DNA from: JAFGPJ01 sp964439135
GTDB lineage: Bacteria; Planctomycetota; Phycisphaerae; Sedimentisphaerales; Anaerobacaceae
Direction: 5' to 3'
NCBI GenBank assembly: GCA_964439135.1
Contig: CAYTNN010000204.1
Location: forward strand, 1-8,139
Length of the DNA stretch: 8,139 bases
The notes under the pieces were generated by a model. The model ran no database searches and was not told where the DNA came from. It was given only the letters and a program-made list of their open reading frames with translations. The translations under genes were made by a program, and so were the position numbers. This document shows positions 1 to 5,953 of the stretch, piece by piece (the first letter of the stretch is position 1; each line of letters begins with the position of its first letter).

Positions 1-253
1 GGCCGTGTCCAACAGTGCCGGCACGCCAGCGGTGGTAATCCATGATGATCCGGCCTCATCAACGATACACACCTGGACCGAGTGGGTTATTCCGCTGCAG
101 ACGTTTGCCGATCAGGGTATAGTCCTGACTAACGTTGACAGGATAGCGATCGGCCTGGGAACCAGGGACAATATGACGACTCCCGGCGGCTCGGGCAAGA
201 TGTTCTTCGATGACATCCGCCTGTACCAGCCGAGAGAAGCTGCTGAAGAGTAA
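1..253 (+). CDS. C-terminal end of a secreted LamG-type protein, paralogue of the next gene (5' end outside window)
   Basis: The frame is open from the left edge (first full codon at base 2) to a TAA at 251-253, so only the last 83 codons are present. The GTG at 5 is an internal valine codon and not a start, because the paralogue at 557-3976 reads straight through the same position (residue V1058). Over 82 residues the two proteins differ at 17 positions (about 79% identity). They share TWTEWVIPLQ, LTNVDRIAIGLGT, GGSGKMFFDDI and the closing AAEE. In planctomycete exported proteins this forms the end of a C-terminal beta-sandwich, often after LamG or Fn3-like modules, and a carbohydrate-binding role is plausible but unproven. 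No C-terminal sorting signal (LPXTG or PEP-CTERM) is visible. A strong terminator follows 40 bases after the stop. Whether this copy also carries the inserted DUF1349-like domain cannot be seen. Confidence 0.9.
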   Translation, partial: AVSNSAGTPAVVIHDDPASSTIHTWTEWVIPLQTFADQGIVLTNVDRIAIGLGTRDNMTTPGGSGKMFFDDIRLYQPREAAEE

Positions 254-292
254 GACGGCTTCCGCGGACATACAGCAGTACCTGGATGATTT

Positions 293-334
293 CGGGGCTT
301 ATGCCGGTCATTGCGGCATAGGCCCCGTTTGTTT
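293..334 (+). terminator. Rho-independent terminator of the upstream LamG-type gene
   Basis: The stem 293-306 pairs with 314-327 for 14 bp, with one T-G wobble at 299/321, around a 7-base loop. A T-rich tail (TTTGTTT) follows. The stem occupies the same place relative to the stop codon as the terminator at 4018-4056, and the two stems differ by compensating changes, which supports a functional RNA hairpin. Confidence 0.88.
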
Positions 335-357
335 ATCCGTATAAACAATAAATTTCC

Positions 358-387
358 TTGACGAAAAGGCGATAAATACGGTATAAG
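358..387 (+). promoter_or_regulatory. Sigma70-like promoter for the large LamG gene
   Basis: TTGACG at 358-363 and TATAAG at 382-387 each match the consensus at five of six positions and are 18 bases apart. They lie just after the upstream terminator. A transcript would start near 394 and have a leader of about 160 bases before the ATG at 557. This is sequence pattern only, and planctomycete promoters can be divergent. Confidence 0.55.
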
Positions 388-556
388 TGAAATTATTGGG
401 ATTTGTGTATCATTATCATTTTTCGATTATAAGGTGAAGGAGGTAATTATCAAACCGAAGAGATACTATTTACTGTAGACAATGTAGATGAAACATTAAT
501 GTTAACAAGAAAATAATCAGTAATTCCATGCTAATTCTTTTTCCTGGAGGACTATT
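388..556 (+). other. Long 5' leader of the LamG gene with an orphan Shine-Dalgarno sequence
   Basis: This AT-rich stretch holds no convincing gene. It contains a perfect anti-16S match AAGGAGGT at 437-444 without an ATG, GTG or TTG at a usable distance. The only nearby reading frame would be an ATT-initiated 10-codon peptide (446-478), which is unlikely. The working ribosome site of the real gene, GGAGG at 546-550, lies six bases before the ATG at 557. Confidence 0.5.
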
Positions 557-3500
557 ATGTTTAAGAAATTGATTTGTTTAGTCTGTTTTGTTCTGGTACT
601 GGGCTTTGTCAGCAACGCTTCGGCTGAACTGGCGGGACACTGGAGGTTTGATGAGGGCTCAGGGACCACCGCCAATGACCAGAGTAGCAATGGAAACGAC
701 GGCACACTCATTAATAATCCCACGTGGGCAATTGGGATAAATAATGGTGCGCTGCAATTCGATGGAATTGATGATTACGTTAATTGCGGCAATGATCCCA
801 GCCTCAACGTCACTGAAGCGGTTACGATTGCAGCGTGGGTGAAATTGAACTCTGTCCCCCCTGCTTTTTCTGTTTTGATAGCCGGGAAATACGGTGCCTA
901 TTGGCTTGAGTGGCGAGACACCAAAGTACTATCCCTTTCAATGTATATAAACGGAACTTATAATGGGTCAGGACCAACACTTGATTTAGCAGACGGTGAC
1001 TGGCATCATATTGCTTTGACTTACGACGGAACGAACAAAAAAGGATATTATGACAAAGAAGAGGTCTTTTCTGAAGCAGCTTCAGGAACAATCGACGTGT
1101 CGGGCAACAACTTTTTGGTGGGTGAAGGTCATCCCGCCAGCAATAGTTATAATGGATGTCCTGACGGCCTGATCGACGATGTACAAGTTTACGACCGGGC
1201 GCTGACGCAGGAAGAGATTCAACTTATGATGAGTAGCAAAGGATATCCACTTGCCTCGGGTCCCACCCCGGAAGATGGTGCCATCTATCAAAATACGTGG
1301 GTGAGCCTTGGCTGGAAGGCAGGAGATTTCGCGGTTTCGCACGATGTTTACTTCTGCGATAATTTTGACGATGTGAACGATGGCACAGGAGACGCCTTCC
1401 GAGGCAACCAGGAATCGACGTATTTTGCCGCCGGCTTTACCGGATATCCTTATCCGGACGGTCTTGCGCCGGGCACAACCTACTACTGGCGTATCGACGA
1501 GGTCAACGATGCGGATCCGAACAGTCCATGGAGAGGCAAAGTCTGGAGCTTCTGGTTCCCACCCAAGACGGCCTATGAACCGATCCCAGGCGATGGGAGC
1601 AAATTTATAGACTCTGAAAACCTGATCTTGAACTGGACGGGAGGCTTCGGGGCAATATTGCATACCGTCTACTTCAGCGACAATTTCGATGATGTTAATG
1701 ACGGCGTTAATGGTACTCAAACAGGCTTTGCGAACTACACACCATGTACTCTTGAATTAGATAAAACGTATTATTGGCGAGTCGATGAACTCGAAACCCA
1801 GGGTACTCATAGAGGCGAGATATGGAGCTTCAAAACCCTGCCCGACATAGCCGTAACTGACCCAAATCTTATCGGTTGGTGGAAACTTGACGAAGGTCCC
1901 GGAAATGTCGCCATTGACTGGTCCGGCCACGGCAATCACGGCATGTTCCAGGGCAACCCGCAGTGGATAGCCGGGTATGACGGCGATGCGCTGGAATTCG
2001 ACGGTTCGGGTGATTGGCTCGATTGCGGAAACGATCCGAGTTTGGAACTCTCAGGTGCAGTCTCGGTCACGGCGTGGATTAACATCGGTGCGGCGGGCAT
2101 TGGCCACAAAGTTGGTGGGAATCAGGACAATGCCAATGGCGGCTATAAGTTGGGCTTACTCAACGATAAAGTTGAATTTGAGATTAGAACTTCCGGCAAC
2201 GCGCCCATTCTAAACAGAGATGTTGCCGGCGGAACAATATTAGAAGCAGGTGTCTGGTATCACGTCACTGGTGTCTATTCTCTACAGGATGGTTACATAA
2301 GGACATACGTTAATGGTGTGCTGGACAGAGAATTACTTACAAATGAGGTGCTTGGCGCCTCGCCGGGAACTTTTTACATTGGCTGCGAACCTTACAACAC
2401 CGGCGTTGGCAATTTTAACGGAGTCATGGATGACATTCGCATCTACAACAAAGCGCTGACAGAGGATGAGATCAAGGAGGCAATGAGAGGTGACCCGGCA
2501 CTCGCCTGGGATGCGAAGCCCGGCAATCGCTCAACACCGTATATCAAAGATGCAACACCCCTCAGTTGGTCGCCCGGAGAGAACGCGTCGCAGCACGATG
2601 TTTATTTCGGTACTGATGAAAATGCGGTGGATAATGCCGATACATCCGACACGACCGGTATATACCGAGGCCGTCAGAATGGTACTACTTACACTCCGCC
2701 CGAAGGCGTTGAATGGGGCGGCGGACCTTACTACTGGCGTATCGACCAGGTCAACACCGACGGAACCATCAGCACAGGTAGAATCTGGACCTTCACGGTG
2801 GCCGACTTTATTCTCGTGGACGACTTCGAAAACTACGATGCCGGCGATAACCAGATTTGGTACTCGTGGATCGATGGTCTTGGCTATGGCGCTCCGGGAA
2901 GCGATCCATACCATCCGGGTAACGGCACTGGAGCGGCTGTCGGTGACGAAACGACTCCTTCCTATACCGAGGAAACCATTGTCCACGACGGCGGCAAGTC
3001 GATGCCTTTGGCCTACGACAACAATAAGCAGGGCTACTCCAGGTATTCGGAGACGGAACTGACACTTATTGCCCCGCGTGACTGGACCGAGGAAGGCGTT
3101 GCGAATTTGTCAATCTGGTTCAGAGGCTATCCGGCATCCGTCGGCAACTTTGTCGAGGGTCCGGTCGGCACCTTCACGATGACCGATTCCGGCACAGATA
3201 TCTGGTATCAGTCCGATGAGTTCCACTATGCATATAAGATGCTCACCGGTGCCGGCTCGATAGTCGCAAAGGTCCAGAGTCTCGATAACACAAACGATTG
3301 GGCCAAGGCCGGCGTGATGATTCGCGAAACGCTGGACCCCGACTCGGCGCATGCGTATATGGTTGTAACGCCTGCCGCGGGTGTTTCCTTCCAGCGACGT
3401 CTCGGCACGGGCGCTGACAGCACAAGCGATAACTCGACGACAGGTGATGAAGCCGCTCCGCACTGGGTGAAGATAGACCGCTCCATATCCGGCAGCTTCA

Positions 3501-3976
3501 CTGCGTCCCATTCGGCTATTGGCGCTACATGGGAGACGCTGGGAACGCCATTGAACATCACGATGGGCGCGAATGTCTATGTTGGCTTGGCTGTAACGAG
3601 CCACGATGCCGCTTTGACATGCCAGGCGGTATTCTCCAACGTTACAACTACAGGTAATGTCAGCGGGCAGTGGGCACACCAGGATATCGGCATTACAAGC
3701 AACGCTGCCGAGCCGCTTTACGTAGCGGTTTCCAATAGTACCGGCGCATCTGCGGTTGTGGTACACGATGATCCTGACGCGGCGAATATCGACACATGGA
3801 CCGAGTGGGTCATCCCGCTCCAGGCTTTTGCCGATCAGGGCATAGCCCTGACCAACGTCGACAGGATAGCGATCGGCCTGGGAACCCAGGGCAATACAAC
3901 GGTACCCGGCGGTTCGGGCAAAATGTTCTTCGACGATATCTGCCTGTACCAGCCGAGAGGAGCTGCTGAAGAGTAA
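557..3976 (+). CDS. Large secreted multi-domain protein with two LamG domains, Fn3-like modules and a DUF1349-like insertion
   Basis: The 1139-residue product has a clear Sec signal peptide: lysines at 3-4, a hydrophobic core, and ASA before E24. LamG-like (concanavalin-fold) domain 1 spans about 27-225 and domain 2 about 438-643. They share GHWRFDEG/GWWKLDEG, a CGNDPSL motif, and endings of the form YDRALTQEEI/YNKALTEDEI. Three Fn3-like modules lie at about 235-334, 337-428 and 648-751, each marked by an (H)xVYF strand, YYWR(I/V)D and (V/I)W(S/T)F. The first two also share DNFDDVNDG, an acidic loop that might bind calcium. The C-terminal beta-sandwich (from about 752, VDDFENYDAG) is split by a DUF1349-like domain at about 868-1038 (DIWYQSDEFHYAY, AKAGVMIRETL, HWVKIDR) and resumes at EPLYVAVSNSTG to the end. 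No catalytic motif is apparent. Binding of polysaccharide or matrix outside the cytoplasm is inferred from the fold families. GGAGG at 546-550 supports the start. The gene has its own promoter and terminator, so it is probably monocistronic, and it is a tandem paralogue of the gene ending at 253. Confidence 0.93.
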   Translation: MFKKLICLVCFVLVLGFVSNASAELAGHWRFDEGSGTTANDQSSNGNDGTLINNPTWAIGINNGALQFDGIDDYVNCGNDPSLNVTEAVTIAAWVKLNSVPPAFSVLIAGKYGAYWLEWRDTKVLSLSMYINGTYNGSGPTLDLADGDWHHIALTYDGTNKKGYYDKEEVFSEAASGTIDVSGNNFLVGEGHPASNSYNGCPDGLIDDVQVYDRALTQEEIQLMMSSKGYPLASGPTPEDGAIYQNTWVSLGWKAGDFAVSHDVYFCDNFDDVNDGTGDAFRGNQESTYFAAGFTGYPYPDGLAPGTTYYWRIDEVNDADPNSPWRGKVWSFWFPPKTAYEPIPGDGSKFIDSENLILNWTGGFGAILHTVYFSDNFDDVNDGVNGTQTGFANYTPCTLELDKTYYWRVDELETQGTHRGEIWSFKTLPDIAVTDPNLIGWWKLDEGPGNVAIDWSGHGNHGMFQGNPQWIAGYDGDALEFDGSGDWLDCGNDPSLELSGAVSVTAWINIGAAGIGHKVGGNQDNANGGYKLGLLNDKVEFEIRTSGNAPILNRDVAGGTILEAGVWYHVTGVYSLQDGYIRTYVNGVLDRELLTNEVLGASPGTFYIGCEPYNTGVGNFNGVMDDIRIYNKALTEDEIKEAMRGDPALAWDAKPGNRSTPYIKDATPLSWSPGENASQHDVYFGTDENAVDNADTSDTTGIYRGRQNGTTYTPPEGVEWGGGPYYWRIDQVNTDGTISTGRIWTFTVADFILVDDFENYDAGDNQIWYSWIDGLGYGAPGSDPYHPGNGTGAAVGDETTPSYTEETIVHDGGKSMPLAYDNNKQGYSRYSETELTLIAPRDWTEEGVANLSIWFRGYPASVGNFVEGPVGTFTMTDSGTDIWYQSDEFHYAYKMLTGAGSIVAKVQSLDNTNDWAKAGVMIRETLDPDSAHAYMVVTPAAGVSFQRRLGTGADSTSDNSTTGDEAAPHWVKIDRSISGSFTASHSAIGATWETLGTPLNITMGANVYVGLAVTSHDAALTCQAVFSNVTTTGNVSGQWAHQDIGITSNAAEPLYVAVSNSTGASAVVVHDDPDAANIDTWTEWVIPLQAFADQGIALTNVDRIAIGLGTQGNTTVPGGSGKMFFDDICLYQPRGAAEE

Positions 3977-4017
3977 AACCGCTTTCGCGGAAATTACAGC
4001 AGTACTTGCATGATTTC

Positions 4018-4056
4018 GGGGCCTATACCAATCAGTTTGGTATAGGCCCCTTTTAT
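4018..4056 (+). terminator. Rho-independent terminator of the large LamG gene
   Basis: A perfect 14-bp stem (4018-4031 with 4037-4050) encloses a 5-base loop (TCAGT) and is followed by TTTTATTT. It starts 41 bases after the stop codon. It is homologous in position and sequence to the hairpin at 293-327. Confidence 0.92.
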
Positions 4057-4104
4057 TTGGTTACCGATTATTGTTGTGTTTTCACCGATTCTCTAATCCG
4101 TGCC

Positions 4105-4119
4105 CACAAAAATTTTGTG
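4105..4119. repeat. 15-base perfect palindrome upstream of the DUF4097 lipoprotein gene
   Basis: CACAAAA (4105-4111), a central A, and TTTTGTG (4113-4119) form a perfect inverted repeat ten bases before a candidate -35 box. The size and symmetry fit a dimeric regulator site, but chance in AT-rich DNA is possible and no regulator can be named. Confidence 0.3.
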
Positions 4120-4128
4120 AAAACTAAC

Positions 4129-4157
4129 TTGCAACCAATCCATAGCCGGGCAATAAT
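4129..4157 (+). promoter_or_regulatory. Candidate sigma70-like promoter of the DUF4097 lipoprotein gene
   Basis: TTGCAA at 4129-4134 and AATAAT at 4152-4157 are 17 bases apart, matching the consensus at four and five of six positions. Transcription would begin near 4164, giving a leader of about 30 bases before the ATG at 4196. It lies well after the terminator of the preceding gene, which suggests independent expression. Confidence 0.42.
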
Positions 4158-4195
4158 AATCTAAATGACAAGAAATGTAATCGAGGGATATAAAG

Positions 4196-4981
4196 ATGAG
4201 AAAACATTTCCTTATAAATTTGTGTTTTGAGGCCTCTTTGTGCCTGCTGACGGTCTTCTCAGGCTGTAATGATATTGGCAGCTTATTCAAGGCCAAATAT
4301 CAGAGAACCGAACATACATCAGTACCAATTGCCGGTGTGGCCGGGCTGAATATCGAAACCGACGTCGGTTCGATAACTGTTACGGGCGCTGATGTTACAG
4401 ATTGTAATATCACTGCCGAGATCACCGTTAAGGCGCAAACGAAAGAGGAAGCCCGGAAACTCGCCGAAGAAGTGAAGATGGAATTTGAATCTTCCGACGA
4501 GACACTAACCATCAAGGCGGTGAAACCTGCTGAATTAAAAAAGGGGGCGCTTGTCGTTGATTTCAAAATCATAGCTCCCAGGGGCATGAAACTGGACTGC
4601 TCAACCGACGTAGGAACCGTAACGGTATCAGACATCGAAGGCCGAATTAACGCGTCAGTAAATGTTGGCTCCATCGCCTGCCATGCGGTTGTCGCTGAGC
4701 TTGTTCTTTCATCTAACGTTGGCTCTGTAACAGTCAAATACGCAGCCGCCGCTCCAGCCGCCTGCAAAGCTAACATCACAACTAATGTCGGCAGCATAGA
4801 GTTTACAGCTCCTTCTGAGTTGTCGGCACAAGTCCATGCTTCAACAAACATCGGCTCAGTCGAGACTGCCAGGCCAATAACTGTGGTTGGTAAAGTCGGC
4901 AAATCCATAAAAGGGACAATAGGCTCGGGAGAGGGTAAGGTTCTGTTGAAGACAAATGTAGGATCAATAGAAATCAAATAA
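4196..4981 (+). CDS. Predicted lipoprotein with DUF4097-type (putative adhesin) beta-repeat domain
   Basis: The 261-residue product starts at an ATG eight bases after GAGGG (4183-4187). Its N-terminus (RKHFLINLCF, then a hydrophobic stretch to VFSGC) resembles a lipoprotein signal with the lipidated cysteine at C24. The fit is imperfect because position -3 is F and E12 interrupts the hydrophobic core. The mature part carries seven copies of a short turn of the form (N/D)(V/I)G(S/T)(I/V), at residues about 56, 138, 156, 174, 197, 218 and 254. The later ones recur every 18-36 residues, as expected for stacked beta-strand coils. A charged helix-like segment (about 81-95, KEEARKLAEEVKME) sits between the first two. 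This arrangement and the closing KTNVGSIEIK match the DUF4097/DUF2807 'putative adhesin' group. The molecular function of that family is not well established, and envelope location is inferred from the signal. The gene converges with tsaB, with 24 bases between the stops. Confidence 0.88.
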   Translation: MRKHFLINLCFEASLCLLTVFSGCNDIGSLFKAKYQRTEHTSVPIAGVAGLNIETDVGSITVTGADVTDCNITAEITVKAQTKEEARKLAEEVKMEFESSDETLTIKAVKPAELKKGALVVDFKIIAPRGMKLDCSTDVGTVTVSDIEGRINASVNVGSIACHAVVAELVLSSNVGSVTVKYAAAAPAACKANITTNVGSIEFTAPSELSAQVHASTNIGSVETARPITVVGKVGKSIKGTIGSGEGKVLLKTNVGSIEIK

Positions 4982-4994
4982 CTGGTTCTAACAC

Positions 4995-5035
4995 AAACCC
5001 GGGAGTCACCGTGGTTTTACAGTGACATCCGGTTT
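4995..5035. terminator. Weak interrupted inverted repeat between convergent genes
   Basis: AAACC (4995-4999), GG (5001-5002) and GTCAC (5005-5009) can pair with GTGAC (5022-5026), CC (5029-5030) and GGTTT (5031-5035), leaving one bulged base and a 2x2 internal loop. It overlaps the 3' end of tsaB and lies just after the lipoprotein stop. It could end transcripts in both directions, but neither side has a T-run, so this is tentative. Confidence 0.25.
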
Positions 5036-5645
5036 GCGCAGATAATTGGGGGTGAGCGTCATTGCATCGGCGAATTGTCCTTTTAAGGCCATTTGCCGGC
5101 CGAGCAGGAGAACTTTGCCGGCCCTTGGGCTCCAGTACTTCTCGTGAAAAAAGTGAACTCCGCCAGCCTGAAACTTATCCTTATAATATAGCAACCCATC
5201 GCCGAGCAGCCAGACTGGTTTAGCATCGCAGGCAAATCGGTCGAGGAACTGCGAAGGAGTCATTAAAGAATCCGGTAGAACTTTTTTCCAGCTTGCCCGC
5301 CCTGCCGCATTCCGCTCGTCGTCCGCCTCTCGCTCATAGCCGGCGATAAAAAATTGGCCCCGNNNNNNNNNNNNNNNNNNNNNNNNNNNNNNNNNNNNNN
5401 NNNNNNNNNNNNNNNNNNNNNNNNNNNNNNNNNNNNNNNNNNNNNNNNNNNNNNNNNNNNNNGATTTGACTGGGATTCAGGTCGAATTGGTCAAGTAAAC
5501 CGCGAATAGCGGGAAATATCTCGGCACTGTGTTTCAATGGTGAAGAAAAAACTGTTTCTCCAAGCATTTTTTCATTGAGAGCTATTGCAACAGAGCCTAT
5601 CCTGCTGGATGTTTCTACAGCCAATATTAGAGATTTTTCCTTCAT
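5006..5645 (-). CDS. tsaB: tRNA threonylcarbamoyladenosine biosynthesis protein TsaB, interrupted by an assembly gap
   Basis: TsaB is the cytoplasmic ASKHA-fold partner that, with TsaD and TsaE, transfers threonylcarbamoyl to A37 of ANN-decoding tRNAs (t6A). The 61 N-terminal residues begin MKEKSLILAVETSSRIGSVA, the typical TsaB first strands, with LKHSAEIFP following. After the gap, 118 residues run in frame to a TGA at 5006-5008. They start RGQFFIAGYERE, corresponding to the RxGEVYxAxY region of E. coli TsaB, and include VWLLGDGLLYY. The missing middle should hold the conserved GPGSFTG segment. By comparison with E. coli TsaB (about 231 residues), roughly 50-60 residues are absent from the assembly. 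Start and stop are both present, so the gene is probably intact in the organism. The halves are one base out of phase if the 100 Ns are counted literally. A weak AGG lies five bases before the ATG (5645). The ATG at 5263 is internal and not a gene start. Confidence 0.92.
5363..5462. other. Assembly gap of exactly 100 N inside tsaB
   Basis: One hundred unresolved bases separate two parts of the same gene. A round 100 is the usual placeholder for a gap of unknown size. Because 100 is not a multiple of three while both flanks are intact TsaB coding sequence, the true gap is expected to be a multiple of three, about 150-190 bases. Confidence 0.97.
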
Positions 5646-5781
5646 ATTACCTGTTTTTCAATGGTTTTGTATTGCGATTTACTTTCTAAATCCCTGCTAT
5701 GACCTAAAAAAATGCGTTTTTGAGATTACTTTTTTCCCTTCGGATTTCCCGGATTATTCTGTTAAGCGTACTACAATTTAG

Positions 5782-5810
5782 ATATTATTGGCCAAGTGGG
5801 CATAAATCAA
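5782..5810 (-). promoter_or_regulatory. Possible promoter of tsaB
   Basis: On the minus strand, TTGATT (plus-strand bases 5805-5810) and TAATAT (5782-5787) are 17 bases apart, each matching the consensus at four of six positions. Transcription would begin near 5776, about 130 bases before the tsaB start. The match is weak and the region is AT-rich. Confidence 0.25.
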
Positions 5811-5819
5811 ATTTTTCTC

Positions 5820-5846
5820 TTGCAAAAAAAAATGTTTTCCTATAAA
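5820..5846 (+). promoter_or_regulatory. Possible promoter of the secretin-like gene
   Basis: TTGCAA at 5820-5825 and TATAAA at 5841-5846 face the secretin-like gene. The -10 is a good match, but the spacer is only 15 bases, shorter than optimal. The -10 overlaps an inverted repeat (TATAA...TTATA, 5841-5860, with the palindrome AACTTAAGTT at 5845-5854). The leader would be about 100 bases. Confidence 0.28.
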
Positions 5847-5941
5847 CTTAAGTTATTATAAGTCCGGCCCTTTGTTGAAGCTGGAGAGTATTGTAACAGT
5901 ATTTTGTAAAGAATTTCACTAAGAGGGTGGTTTTTTTTGGC

Positions 5942-5948
5942 AGGAGGT
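5942..5948 (+). promoter_or_regulatory. Strong Shine-Dalgarno site that fixes a TTG start
   Basis: AGGAGGT lies five bases before the TTG at 5954-5956. The next in-frame ATG (6182) has no such site and would remove the signal peptide, so the TTG is the start. Confidence 0.85.
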
Positions 5949-5953
5949 TTATT

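Larger units (their letters stand above)
5646..5953. other. Divergent AT-rich intergenic region between tsaB and the secretin-like gene
   Basis: These 308 bases separate the divergent starts of tsaB and the secretin-like gene. I see no gene or RNA gene here: the short open frames lack ribosome sites and recognisable sequence. The stretch holds candidate promoters in both directions, an inverted repeat around 5841-5860, a T8 run at 5931-5938 and the strong ribosome site of the right-hand gene (5942-5948). Confidence 0.7.

Noticed and set aside
5..253. Independent small gene starting at GTG 5
   Set aside because: The paralogue reads through this position in the middle of a domain, and the frame is open to the left edge.
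1082..1720. 212-codon minus-strand open frame inside the LamG gene
   Set aside because: It is antisense to clear domain-coding sequence, has no ribosome site and no recognisable protein features.
3110..3766. 218-codon minus-strand open frame inside the LamG gene
   Set aside because: It is a shadow of the DUF1349-like coding region, with Cys/Arg-rich composition typical of antisense translation.
3900..3976. C-terminal sorting signal (LPXTG or PEP-CTERM) on the LamG protein
   Set aside because: The protein ends in a hydrophilic FFDDICLYQPRGAAEE tail with no membrane segment or sorting motif.
4300..4977. 225-codon minus-strand open frame covering almost the whole lipoprotein gene
   Set aside because: Its repeated EPT/LPT motifs are the antisense reading of the N-V-G-S repeats. 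The plus frame has the ribosome site, the signal sequence and a family match.
5006..5263. Separate small minus-strand gene of 85 codons
   Set aside because: The frame continues upstream without a stop to the gap and encodes TsaB sequence, so it is the C-terminal part of tsaB.
5575..5781. 68-codon plus-strand open frame across the tsaB start
   Set aside because: It overlaps the tsaB N-terminus in antisense, has no Shine-Dalgarno site, and tsaB is certain on the other strand.
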